This document shows, piece after piece, positions 1-12,102 of a stretch of DNA of 64,000 nucleotides. The DNA lies in the NCBI GenBank assembly GCA_003508835.1, contig PUFA01000006.1, positions 434,001-498,000 on the forward strand, in the 5' to 3' direction. This DNA comes from Eonycteris spelaea. Its lineage: Eukaryota; Chordata; Mammalia; Chiroptera; Pteropodidae. The notes beneath the pieces were generated by a model. The model did no database searches. It was given only the letters and a program-made list of their open reading frames with translations, and was not told the DNA's origin. Both the position numbers and the translations under genes were made by a program. How positions within the stretch are numbered: position 1 is the first letter of the stretch; every line of letters starts with the position of its first letter.

Positions 1-640
1 AGAAACAACCAAAATGTCCATCAATAGGTGACTGGATTAACAAAATTGTGGCATATTCATGCAATGCCACAAATTGTAGCATATTCATACAATGAAATAC
101 TACTGAGCAGTAATGGTAACATACTCCTGATAAATACAATATTTATGAATCTCAAAAACATGATGCTGAACAAAAAAAAGACATAAAAAGTATATATTGT
201 ATTATTCTACTTAAATGAAATTTTCAAAGCAAAGTTAACCTTTATTGATACAAAACAGATCTATGGTTGCTTGGGGCCAGGACAATAAAAAAGACTGACT
301 GCAAAGGGGCATGAGATAAATTTTGAAGTGATGAAAATGTTCTATATATTAATTGTGATGATGATTACATGAGTACGTACATTCTCAAAACTCATCAAAA
401 TGATCTTTTATTATATGTAAATTATACGTCTATAAATCTTTTTTTTTTTAGTGAAATCAAAGCAAAATAAAGACAATTTCAGATCAATAAGAATAGACAA
501 TCATACTAAGCAAAATACTAAGCCGGGCAGAAAAAATTGAAAATCACATGATATCACTTATATGTGGGAAATAAACCTAAAAGCAACAAATGAACAGGAC
601 AGAGACTCGTGGACATGGACAATGGACTAGTGGTAACCAG
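1..640 (+). repeat. Old L1 3'-end fragments
   Basis: The stretch reads like the sense strand of the 3' part of mammalian L1: an imperfect match to the phrase about a one-base-changed 'tacaatggaatactactcagcaataaa' region, then 'gaatctcaaaaacatgatgctga' type sequence in broken form, then a second similar piece after about 480 (atatcacttatatgtgggaa). It is diverged, has no open frame and no gene signal. The exact L1M subfamily cannot be told by eye. Confidence 0.7.
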
Positions 641-784
641 AAAAGACAATCATTACCAGATCTATACCAGATCTATACCAGCTCTATACCACAAGAATGC
701 TAAGGAAAGTTCCTCAGACTAAAGGCAAATTATACCAAATAACCTACAGGAAGGAATGAAAATCACCAGCAATCATAAATGTGG

Positions 785-1222
785 TGTGGACGGCAGAATA
801 ATGGCCTATCAATGATGTCCATGGCCTAACCTCCAGAATCTGTGAATATGAAGGTTACATGGCAAAGAATTAAGGTTGCCAATGGAATTAAGGTTGCTAG
901 TCAACTAACCTTGAGATAGGGAGATTATCCTGGATTACCTGGCCCAATGTAATCACAAGGGTCCTTATAACTGGACAAGGGGGGCAGAAGAGTCAGTGTC
1001 AGAGCACAGATGGCCTCTAGAAGCTGGAAAAGGCAAGGAAATAAATTCTCCCCTAGAACCTCCAGGAAAGAATGTAACTCCACTGGCACCTTGATTTTAG
1101 CCTAATGAGACCCATTTCAGAGCTTTGACCTCCAAAACTGCAAAGTGATAAATCTGTGTTGTTTTACACCACTAAGTTTGTGGTAATTTGCTACAGCAGC
1201 CATAGGAAATTACTATTGGTTA
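785..1222 (+). mobile_element. MLT1-like solitary LTR (ERVL-MaLR)
   Basis: Recognisable MLT1-type order: an opening about an 'aataatgg..' segment and 'cctaacctccagaatctgtg', a central 'gagatagggagattatcctgg', 'aatcacaagggtccttataa', 'ctctagaagctggaaaaggc', and the closing 'ttgtggtaatttgctacagc'. It is an old non-coding LTR with no internal viral genes. A second element of the same type and orientation lies near 5.7-6.2 kb. Confidence 0.7.
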
Positions 1223-1440
1223 ATATAAAAGTCTGGCTTTAAAAACTTTTTATCTTTTAATCTCTTAAAATGCATATGATGTGTTAAAACAAACATTATA
1301 AACTACGTTCTGAATTTATAATATATGTAGATATAGTACCTCTGACAACACTAGCTCACAGGACTGGGCCAAGGGGGAAAAGAACTATACTATTGCAAGA
1401 TTCCTATATTTTATGTAAAGTAGTATCATACTTGTTCTAT

Positions 1441-2030
1441 CATTAGTAAAGGAGGAGTGTTAAAATCTCCAACTGTGATTGTAGATTTGGTTTTAGTTCT
1501 GCCATTTTTTTCTTCATATAATTTGAAAGCTCTATTATTAGGTGCATACATGGTTTAAAATTTTAAGTCTTCATATGTTGATCCTTTTATCATTATAAAA
1601 TGTCCTTTTCTCTCATCTTGAAGTTTATTTTGCCTAATATTAATTTCCAACCTTCCTTGGATCAGTATTTGCATGGTGTATTTTCCCCAACCTTTTACTT
1701 TATCTTTGTATTTAAAGCACATCTCTTGTAGCAGCATATAGTTGGATTTTCTTTTTTATTCAGACTGACAGTCTCTGGTTTTTACTGCAGTGTTTAGTCC
1801 ATTTATATTAAAGGTAATTGTTGATAAGTTTAGATTTAAGACCATCATTTGCTATTTTCTATTTGTCTCATCTGTTGATAGAACAAGCAGACAACAATTC
1901 ATCAAGGATAAGGAACTGCCTATTAACCACTTCAACCTAATTGACATTTATAGAACATCATACCTAACAACTGCAGAATGCACATTCTTTTCAAAAAGAT
2001 ATGGAATATTCACCTAGATAGGCCATCTTC
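1441..2030 (-). mobile_element. L1 ORF2 remnant, antisense
   Basis: The plus strand here is the complement of a mid-ORF2 region of L1, recognisable by phrases such as 'attattaggtgcatacat', 'gtttgcatggt'-like sequence (here attTGCATGGTGTA) and 'cttgtagcagcatatagttg'. Stops and indels break the frame. The small open frames at 1555-1737 and 1790-2017 are by-products of this repeat. Confidence 0.75.
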
Positions 2031-2074
2031 AGGACTATAAGTCTCAATAATTTTTTTAAAATTGACATTTATAG

Positions 2075-2645
2075 AGTATAGTCTCTGAAATTAAATTAGA
2101 AATCAATACAAATAAGCTTTCTAAAAAGCCTCAAATATTTGATAAACAATATATTTCTAATTAATACATGGGTCAAAGAAGAAATAGCAATGAGAATCAT
2201 AAAACATTTTTATTTTTATTTTTTTATTTTTTAATTAATTTATTTTTATTATGGTGACATTGGTTAATGAAATCAGTAAGTTTCAGGTGTACAATTCAAC
2301 AGTAAGGCATATTTATTTTGCATTGTAGTTATATTTTTTTCTGTCACCATATATTTGACCCCTTTTACCCCATCTACCTTCCCCCTCCCCATAAAACATT
2401 TTTAACTGAATCATAATAAAATACATGTACAAAATGTATAAGTAAAGCAGTGCTTAGAGAGAAATTTACAGCTTCTATTATAAAGGAATGGAGGCTTCAA
2501 ATCAATAGTCCAAGTTTTCATCTCAGAAGTTAGAGAAAGATGAGCAAATTAAACTCAAAGTAGAAGAAAGGAAATAATAAAGATTAGAATAAAATTCAAT
2601 GAAATAGAAAACAGAGAAAAATAGAGAAAATTAACAAGGCCTAAA
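2075..2645 (+). mobile_element. L1 ORF2 remnant, sense, interrupted
   Basis: Sense-strand L1 ORF2 sequence (for example 'aaattagaaatcaatacaaa', 'acatgggtcaaagaagaaat', 'gcagtgcttagagagaaatt', 'gagcaaattaaactcaaagt'). It is split by a younger L1 tail at 2212-2390 and ends in an AT-rich stretch of TATATA repeats (about 2656-2715). Confidence 0.75.
2199..2403 (-). mobile_element. Truncated L1 3' end with target-site duplication
   Basis: A roughly 179-base insert (2212-2390) is flanked by the 13-base direct repeat ataaaacattttt at 2199-2211 and 2391-2403. Read on the minus strand it starts with a G-rich tract, continues with 'gaattgtacacctgaaact' and 'aaccaatgtcaccataata', and ends in an A/T-rich tail. 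This is the 3' UTR of the L1 type common in bats, carnivores and other laurasiatherians. It is 5'-truncated by target-primed reverse transcription. Confidence 0.8.
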
Positions 2646-3869
2646 GTTTGTTCTTTATATATATATATAAAGTTTATATATAAAGTTTATATATAAAGTA
2701 TATTATATATATATAATTACATATAGTCTAGCTCTGTCCTTCGAAAGGACTGTGTTCTTCATATATAATTTCTCACTTAAAAAACCCAAGACTTCTTGGA
2801 GAGATGGCTGATTCAGTCTGGAACAAAAAGTGCATAAGATAACCCAGGAATATTTCATCCTACCAAATAACAAGGAAAGTTATCGAAGATTACTAGGGTC
2901 ATGTCAAAAGGACTCAGGAGCCAACTGGATGAGACTCCAGTAGTCAAAGGTGGGGCACTTGGCACTTCAACAATGACAATAATTCCAATTGATTGAGACT
3001 AGTCAAATATGTATAAATCCACAAGCTCATGATATTTTTAAAAAGTCACCTTTTACAGATGATAGGAATCTGATTCATTATCTTGAAAACTGGTGGAAAA
3101 AGAAAGAATTAAGCATTTATTCTGACTTCCCTATGTGAACTGTACACTCAGAAACCAAATAGTAGATAAGAGGGTGTTTCCTTTTATAAAATCATTTCAA
3201 CTAATAAATAAAATTAAATGATAGAAGTCATGGCACCATTTTGCAATCCTCAGTGGATTAACAGATACAAGCAATAAGCATCAACACTTGAAAAAAAAAT
3301 CGCAAGCATAGAGACAATTAGATTTATATGCTTCTTATAGTCTTGCCAAAGTGATCAAATCTGAGTCTGATCCAGCTTCTGATTCCAGCCACCAATTTGC
3401 AGGAAATACTGAGAACACAGGGGCATTTAGAACTGCATCATGAGTATACAATCAGCAAAATCCAGACTGCAGTAAAATCTACCAAATGGCCCAGGTTCTT
3501 CCACAAATAAATTATAAGGAACTAAGGAAGGGATGAAGGGGTGACTACATAGATTAAGAGACTTCAAAACACATTGTTTTTAAATGGACAGGACTAAACT
3601 ATAGTGTCTATGGATCTACATTTAGAAATAAAACTATAAAAAAAGATGTTAAGAAGTGAATAAATACTCTAGTCAGGAAATGGTTACCGATGGCAGAGGA
3701 AAGGCATTATACTTGGTATGGGGCCATGGACAGGACTTCTCGGTAGGTTCTAGTTCTTGACATGGCAGAGGTAATAGGAATGTTGGCTTTAGAATCGTTC
3801 ATTAAGCCTTAACATTTGTTTTGTGTGTTTTCTACATCCGTGCTTTATTTTAAAATAATTAGAGTTTTA

Positions 3870-4525
3870 AAAAGAATAACGAGAGTGTTATGAACAACTT
3901 TATGCCAATAAATTCAACAACTTAGATGAAACAAATTCTTTGAGAAACACAACTTACCAAAACAAACTCAAAATGAAGTTAAAAGTCTGAATAGCCCTAT
4001 ATGTATCAAAGAATTGAATTTATCAAATCACTTCCCCCATAAAGAAACTCCAGGCCCAGTTTATTTCACTGATTAATTCTATCAAAAGGGAACAATATTA
4101 CAAATCTTACACAAATGCTTTCAGAAAACTGGGGAGAAGGAAACAATTTCTAACTCTTTTTAAGAGGCTAGCATAACTCTGATACTAATACTTTTTTTTA
4201 AGTTTACCAGAAAGTTGGGGAGAATTAAATACCAGCTATATTTTATTGTGTTGATAAATTATTAATTTTTAGGTGCAATAATGGTCATAAAAGTCCTTAT
4301 CTTTTAGAGATATATACTAAAACATTTACAGATGGATTGAAATTATATCTAATTTTCCTTCAAAATAATCTTAAGGGAGAGAAATTGAGGAAATAAGTAA
4401 ATCAAGACTGGCCATGAGTTGATAATTATTGCAGCTGAGTGATAGGTACATGGAAATTCATTATACTATTTTCTCTAGTTTTGTATATGTTTGAAATTTT
4501 ATATAAAATAAAAATAACTGCACGT
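3870..4525 (+). repeat. L1 ORF2 and L1M 3'-end fragments
   Basis: From 3870 to about 4190 the sequence is sense L1 ORF2 (phrases such as 'ttatgccaataaattcaaca', 'aaactccaggcccagtttat', 'ttctatcaaaagggaacaat'). From about 4230 to 4525 it resembles an L1M 3' terminus ('tatatgtttgaaattttata'). Neither part is open. The DNA between 2,650 and 3,870 is AT-rich with no feature I can name. Confidence 0.6.
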
Positions 4526-5703
4526 GATTAAGAGACATTAAATAAATACTACAAATATTTTATGTAAGTATATTTTAAACAGCAACAATTTAAAGAGAGC
4601 AAGACAAAATAAAATTATTCAACACTAAGTTGCTAGGACACCAAATTACAACTACTTCTTAAGAGAAAAATAGGAAGAGATTTAAGCATTTATCTTGCCA
4701 TTCTGATATGAACTTTATTTTGGGGTAACCAAATGGTCCTAGCAGACGTGAAAAAGGTTTTCTGTACAGAATTAGTATAAAAAAAGAAATATAGCATCAC
4801 AAAATCATTATTTTGTAATCTCTGATGAAATAACCAATTCGTAAAATGGTCATTAATGGATGATGAAATGATTTGGTGAATAGTTGACAGGGAACCTTAT
4901 GATGCAGAATCAGGCTATCACCACCTGAAAATGAAGGAGACTGGGACCTGAAACGGGCAGTGGAGGAGAGCTGTCCAACCAGGAACACCTGTGCTCCTGT
5001 CCAAGTGGAAAATAAATCCTTATTGTGTTAAATCACTGAAATATAGGGCAATTCATTATAGAAGTTAGCTTATTATAAAAGTATACCATGTATATATATT
5101 AAACACATAAGCACATAATTATACATACATATGTTTTTAAAGATACATACATGTCCAAACACATTCTGAACATTTTAGAGTGTATACCTAGGTCAGGGAA
5201 AGGAGAGAATAGGGATCAGGGATCAAAAGAAGGAAACAAAACAAGAAAGGGGCCTCGTATCAACTGATGATGAGAGCTCACCATGCTGAGAAGCATCGTT
5301 TAATTATTAAGAAGTAAAAATTAATAATTTTAAAAGGAGACAATTTGCTCTTTTCAGAGGGAGCCCAGGCTAGTTTGCTGGTAATTACTTTGTCCTGAAG
5401 AACACAGAATGTTTCTGGAGAGGAGGAGATGCTGAAGACAGAGGCCGCTGTAACCTTCTACCATGTTCACCAGCGGAGTCTCAGGCCTGAAAAGGTCCCT
5501 ACACTGAGAATTTCTCTCAAGTCTGACCTTCATTCTCATCTCTTCCTGATAGTGATGATGCAGGAGGCACCTGCCATTCTCCAAACATGGGGCCTGGACC
5601 TGGCCTCCTCCTGCTTAGCACCACCTCTCCTGGCTGAGGGAGACTGGACAAACCATAGAGGCTCATTGTGGGCCGGGGTGCACCCTCCACCTCTGCTGTG
5701 GTA

Positions 5704-6203
5704 GGCTGAATAATTGCCCCTCTTCCACAGATGTTCATGTCCTAATCCCCAGAAGCTGTATTTTACTTTATATAGCAAAAGGGATTTTGAAGATTTGGCT
5801 AAATTAAGGATCCTGAGATGGGGAGATGATCCTGTGTTATCCCAGTGGACCCAGTGTAATCTTCATAGGAGGAGACAGGAGAATTAGAGGAAGAAGATGT
5901 ACGGATAGAAGCAGAGATCAGAGAGAAGTAAAAACGTTATGCAGATGGCTTAATAATGGAGGAAGTGATCATGAACTAAGGAATACTAGCAGCCTCTAGC
6001 AGCTGGAAAAGGCAAAGAAATGGATTCTCACCTAGAGTCTCCAGAAGGAATGAAAGCTGTCGACACCTTCACTTTAATTTAGCCCCATGAAACTGATTTT
6101 GGACCTGTGATCTCCAGAACTGTAGGATAATAAATTTGTGTTGTCTTAAGCAATTAAGTTTATGGTAAATTATTATAGCAGCAATAGGGAACTAGTATCC
6201 TGG
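5704..6203 (+). mobile_element. MLT1-like solitary LTR (ERVL-MaLR)
   Basis: Same family look as the element at 785-1222: 'taggctgaataattgcccct', 'gatgttcatgtcctaatccc', 'gggattttgaagatttggct', 'cctctagcagctggaaaagg', 'gtgttgtcttaagcaattaa' and 'tagcagcaatagggaactag'. About 500 bases, full-length-like, non-coding. The upstream stretch 4,530-5,700 holds no gene that I can see; the overlapping small ORFs there run in opposing frames and lack any family resemblance. Confidence 0.75.
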
Positions 6204-9200
6204 CTGCTGCGCTGGGAGCACTAACCTGTTCTAGGAAAGTAAGGTATGTGAGAACGGGCAGTGGAGAATCAGAGACGACTTCCTGGAAGCCCTTGCAGTT
6301 CCACTGAGCTAGTTAATAATGCATTGTTTATTGGGTAGTTAAGAATTAACTAATGTTTTAAATGACCTATTGTTACCCACTAATTACCCACTTAAATAAG
6401 CCACAGCTCCTTGTGGGTTTACACATGTTCATTCCTCCATTCATTCAACAGGTGTCACTGAACACGAAGCACATGTTCGGCACCATGCACACAACGAGCT
6501 TGTGTCCACTGCAAGACAAGCATTTCTCACCTAAGCTGCTACCGAGCTTCTGGTCAGTCCAATGTTCAACGCTCACTGTCTGCATGCTAGATGCAGGCCC
6601 TTACACTTGTCTGCTCACATGGTCTCCTTGTCTCCCTGATGTACTCATCCCAGCCAGCACCACCCCTTATCCTTCCAGGTGCTGTTTCTGCAGCTGCCAA
6701 GACCGGTCTCATCTCTGTCTTTACCCTGAGGCCTGACGAAAGTCCCAGGCCCACCTGGAGGGACAGTATGCTCCTCCGATCATATTTTCAACACTCCATT
6801 TTCATCTCATTCTCTCTTGTCTTTCTGCATCTCTCCCCTTTTTTCTTCCCTTCTCTTTCTTTAAGCTCCAAAACAAGTCCTCCTTGTAACCCAGAAAGGT
6901 TTGAACTAACAGGAGAGCTAAGCCTCAAGCAGCTAGTTCAGAGGCAGGTGAAAGGAACCAAGGATGTATGTTACTGGGTTCCTGAACTTTCCTGGTAGTG
7001 AAATGGAGTTTAGGGTACTAAGACAGGCTGCCAGACCCATCCAAAGTACCAGGCAGCCCAACTCACCCCACATCTCCAGCCTCTCAACATTCACGGATGC
7101 CTATTCAATTGAGCTGTAATCCTCTCCAGCTCCACAGGACCCTAATCTCAAACCTCTCCACCCCAACCCCTGCTTCTAATCCCTCAGGTCTGAAATGTTG
7201 AGTTTTACCCCCTTGATCTCTGGGCCTACTTGCCCTCCCTTCCCAGAAAAATAGTTGGTTCAAGATTGATTTTCCTTCTACCTGCAGTCCAGATTAATGT
7301 ACCCTTTACCCAATCCAGGTCCAAGGTTCTCTTTCCTCAGAGCCTATAGCTCTTCCTCTAAACATTGAACTGCCACTCAATCCCTTTGGTGGTGTGACTT
7401 GGTGAAGTGTGGGAACAGTCTGGTCAAGTGATGGAACTATGGGCAGGCAGGCAGGCAGGTTTGGGTTCTTTAACTTGGGCATTGCTATAGATTTACCATA
7501 GGTGACACTAGGTAAGTCTCTGCCCTCTCCAGGCCTTGTCTCTAGCCTGTCTGTACACGAAAGGGGCTGGTCTTCTGTAAGGCTGTATTTGAACTTGGAG
7601 GTTCTACCCAGCTATCTCTGGCAATGGTGCATAATGGCCACAAGAGGGCAGACCACCTCTTTAGTTCAGACGTTTGTAGGCTAAAGGAACAAATAAGCTT
7701 CAAAAAGGAATACAAAGTAGTTTACCCAAGGGCACACTACAAAATAGAAACATAGTAGGGATTGAAAAAGAGTATTTAAATTTCCAGTCCCAGGAGGGGT
7801 CAGGCGCCCCAAGACCAGGAAGGGTGGTAAGGAGAGGGGTGGTGGGCAGCAGAGAAGTTAAAAATATACCTTAGCGATTTCAATCCCATTGAGGGTTTGG
7901 GAAGAAGAAGAGGGTCATTAGGGGAGAGCCATGGACTATGAATGTATTACCCCAAAATGATTGGAGTGGGGGTGCAGAACAAGACGAGGTGTTTAGGGGA
8001 AGTGGAGATGATCAATTTGGCTTCCTTCCCTTCCCCAGCATAAAATGTAAAGTAGAAAAGCTGCAGGAATAATTCCATGACTCCTCCAACTTGGGAGGGT
8101 GCAGCAAATAGGTTAAGGATCACCTGACATCCTTTTCTCGCCTTTTTGCCTCCCAGTAATCTGGTTTCAGGGCCCAGGAAAGACAGGGGTTCAAAGGGTT
8201 AATCTCCAAGAATTCATTCTCTGACATCAACCACAGCTCAAATGGCCTGGTTTCCTCCCTGAGCTGCAGGTTGGCAGCTTTCCTGAATTCCTTCTTTGGT
8301 GTAATTTACTAGGGCCTGGGACCCAGGCCCACAGCCAGTCCCCTGCTCCCTCCTCACATCCAGGAGTCTATGAGGGTTTGATCTAAGGGACGCAGAAAAG
8401 CGGCCTTTCCCTCCATCTCAGGACATGGGCCCTGAGACTAAAGAGCCTCTGTCTTTCCCTGACACACCCCTCCTCCACCCTTTCCCATTGTAATTCAGAC
8501 AAGGGGTTCCTTGTGTCTCAGTCTCTGTGCAGGTCCTTGTGACCAAATGGTAGAGGTGGGTATGGGGCAGCGAGGGGGTGGAAGAAATCACAGGATCAGA
8601 GAAGACAACACCTCCACACTTTGGAGATTCTGGTCCACCCCCCAGAGCTCTGAGACCTCAAGCTTGTCCTGCCTCAGGTTCCCTGGGGCAAAGGAGGAAG
8701 ATGGCTGGGGGACTCATTTGCATATAAAAGGCCTGAGGCATGAAGAGGAAGTAGAAACAGAGAAGGTGTGGAGGAGACACAAAAGGTGAAGCTCCTGGCA
8801 GACAGATTGGGAGCCAGAATACAAGAATGGGGGCAATCAAGGAACAGGGTAAAACTGTGGCAGGGCAGGCCAAAGAGACTTTTGAGAGCAGCAGGTAGAG
8901 ACCCTTGCCAGTTTCCCTCCCTTAAAAGCACAGATATAGGAGTGCTGGCACCAGAGAGGGATGTGGCCATGGAGGAAGTAAAACCCTTTAGGATAAAATG
9001 AGAACACCCTCTTTAAAAAGTATGAACCTTTCTGAAAAGTGCAAACATCTGAGAGTGAGAAACTTTCCAGCCAGGAGGGGTGGTATGTTCCCCCTCACAA
9101 GAAGTAATAAATGGAGAATAAATGGCACAGTCTCACTTAGCAGCAGGAGTTCAGATACCCCTACACTGACTTTGAGTGGTGACTCAAGGACTGGTATGGT

Positions 9201-9728
9201 GGAAAGCCTAATCCATCCTGACAGGAAATGACATCACTTACCAGACAAGAAACAGTGGTTCTACCAACCCCAAAGGGTTCTGGGAGGGCCAATCCATGAA
9301 GGTTTGGCCCTGAATGTCTATGTGCCTCTGCAATCCCCCATCTTGGCCAAGAGTGGGGCAAAGCTCCTAGACACTGGGTGAGGTAATTATATTATACCCC
9401 CGTCTTTGCATCAGAGATCTCCTAAGGGTCCTAAACCCTCAAATCCCTACCTAGTTTTGGGGTAAAAGGGAAGAGATACCATCACATCAGGAGCCACAGG
9501 TCAAGCCGCTAGAGTCAATGTGTCCGTGGAAATAAGTCTAGGGATCTAATGATTGAGGGATAGCTGCAGAGCCTCCCAGGGATCAGAGAGATAGTGAGGC
9601 CCAGTTTCCATGGTAACTGATTTCAATGCAGCCTCTTCCTAGTCACAGATTGAGGGAGAATAAATATCAAGGGAGACCAGGTCCTAGTGAAGAAAGAGCT
9701 ACAGAAATACAAAAGTGTGAAAAAGTTG
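6204..9728. other. Gene-free stretch beyond the LURAP1 3' end
   Basis: Single-copy-looking DNA of moderate GC content downstream of LURAP1. Short ORFs at 6.3-7.0 kb and 8.5-9.2 kb show no recognisable domain and overlap in several frames. A (GGCA)n tract lies at 7443-7459. The right part should include the LURAP1 3' UTR, but I find no AATAAA or ATTAAA on the minus strand close to the stop codon, so its 3' end is not placed. An octamer-TATA motif at 8716-8730 is listed separately. Confidence 0.5.
8716..8730 (+). promoter_or_regulatory. Octamer motif fused to a TATA box
   Basis: ATTTGCAT at 8716-8723 runs directly into TATAAAAG at 8723-8730. Octamer plus TATA is the layout of some POU-factor-driven promoters. 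If used, transcription would start near 8755 on the plus strand and run towards the LURAP1 terminal exon in antisense. Nothing recognisable lies downstream, so this is only a motif observation. Confidence 0.3.
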
Positions 9729-12043
9729 TTACAGGAAGGTCACATCATCCTGGCACTGGCCCCAGTACCAGTGGGCCTCAAAGCCCAGATTGGCGCTGTC
9801 ATCCTCTGGTAACTCAGGAGGTCCACCCTCCTCTGGAGGCTTCCACACAGCCCTCAAGCTGCCTAGCCTGGTGGCTGCCAGGTCTACGTCAGTCCTGGGC
9901 CTCTCCCCACTAGGTATAACCTTTGCCCAGTCCTTTTCAGGACGGGGAGCCCCAAGGGAGCCCTGTTCATCCAGCTCACTAGGGGCCACTGTGTCCAGGA
10001 AGCTGCCAATGGAGACACTATCTAGCCGGTCAGCGGAGTTGGTGTCTGGCAGGCTGTCCCAGCTGCCTCGCCGCGAGCGGCCTGGGCTTCCACCTGTCAG
10101 GCTATATTGGCTGCTGGTGAGGCTGCTGCAGTGGCTGGTCAACATCCCCCGCTCTTCCAACAGCCAGCGTAAGGCCTCAATGCCCTCGTTCAAGGTCACC
10201 AGCTGCTGGAGGATCTTCACATCGATGGCTCGAAGGTAAGCCTGGGGGAGTGGGAAAAGGAATTAGTGCCAGGTTCTAGACCAAGTGTTTCCCCAATGTT
10301 TCCAGAGGCCCCTACCTTGTGGTCCAACCAACCATGTTTTGTATTCAAGAAGCATGGAAATAGGAGAGTTTGGAGTGTGGACTTTAGAAGCAGATCGATT
10401 GCTGTTTAAAATCTCACCTCTACCTCTGATTAGCTATACAACGGTGGGCAACTATCTGATATACTTTGAGCCTTGGTTTCCTTGTAAAATTGATCTAAAT
10501 CACTTAGCTCACAGGATGGTTGTGAGAGTTGTGAGATGTGGTCTATTAAATATCCTGCACAGACCTGGCAGAGTGTAAGATCTCAGTAAACGTTAAGTAT
10601 TAAAATTTGATCCCACCTAGCTTTGAACTTCATAGACAGGGTACTACTATTAACTATTGAACCGGTCCAGATTCACAAGTAAGACTTAGAAAGAACCAAA
10701 TAGCCTGATATGGGGCCAGGTGTTAATTGGGAAGTAGACTAGACATAAAGGAGGCAGGAACTGGGGGATAAAGAGGGAGCTAACCTGGTTCCCCAGTCCC
10801 TTCAGGGTGTTGATGGCAGTTGTTGATGGAAAGAAGGGTTGGCTAGAACTTTAAAGGGTCAGAATCCTCTGGCTGGAGGGCATCTCTCCACTACACACCA
10901 ATCTCCCTGTCTGTACTGGGAGTAAGTCTGATTTACTGGGTAATCTCTAGGGTCTCTTCCAGCTCAGATGCACTGAGTTATCCTCTCCAAGCACAAGTCT
11001 GAATCTGTCTCTCCCTTGCTCAAGGGCCTTTATGGGCTTTGCATTGCTCTTAGAAAATAAAATCTAAACACTTTAGCAGCTGGCATTCAAAGGCTGTCAT
11101 AATAATATGACTCCTGTCCATCTCTAGCTTCACCTCTAGCATACCTCCCTAGGAACCCCAGGTCCTGCCACACATGGCTTAAATTTCATTTTATTTAGTG
11201 TTACTTTTAGTAAAGGTAATAGATACACATAAAGAGGCAAACAGTTTGGCAAGATTTTTATGAAGAGTAACAGTTCCCAGCCTAGTCCTAAATTCTACTT
11301 CCCAAAGACAATTTTTTAGCTGTTTATTTTGGTACTTACCTTTTAATTTCCAAATAACATGCTATTTTTTTTTCACTGTCCACAGTATTTATTGTTTATT
11401 TATCAAGAGAAACTATTCCTTAGCCCCAAGTCATGTTTCATAGTTCAGGATCACAGGTCAGTGACAAATTTTCATGGAAGTCAACTCAAAGTAATTCTTT
11501 ACATTACAAAATCACTTTGCACTGTGAAAGATACCAGCCTTCCTCATCTCCTTAAAATCTTTCATGGAATCATAACTTTGGAGAAATCTGTGTATGCCTT
11601 CTTCTTTGATTCAGCCACTGCAATCCACCCTAGGATACAATGATTGCTCCCAAAACATGAAACTGCAGACACTTGGCAAGAAGGCCACACACCTGAGAAT
11701 CATCAGGCATTGGAAGGCATGGTAGTTATATTCTTCCTCAACACCAACCTTCTTGAAGCAGAAATGGACCTGCTATTTACCGATTTTTAAGTTTTAGGAG
11801 ATTTCTATTGACTTCCCATAGAAGGTTAAGGATTTAACTCTTTCATCCACTCCCCATTCCTCTGCCATGCAGACACCTTCCCATCTCCCCATAATCCCAA
11901 TATATGCAATACATTATTCAGTGTTTACCTTATTAGAAGTCGGAAATGCTATTCGCAGCTAAGTCATGTGGTTTACTGTAGTTACTTTTCATTTCTTATG
12001 GCTTTGTTTTTCTTAGACTAGTATTAACCAATATTATTATTGT

Positions 12044-12102
<59 letters not shown>

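Noticed and set aside
9790..10239. 149-aa plus-strand ORF opposite LURAP1 exon 2
   Set aside because: It is the shadow of a proven coding exon, with no independent start, splice or family evidence.
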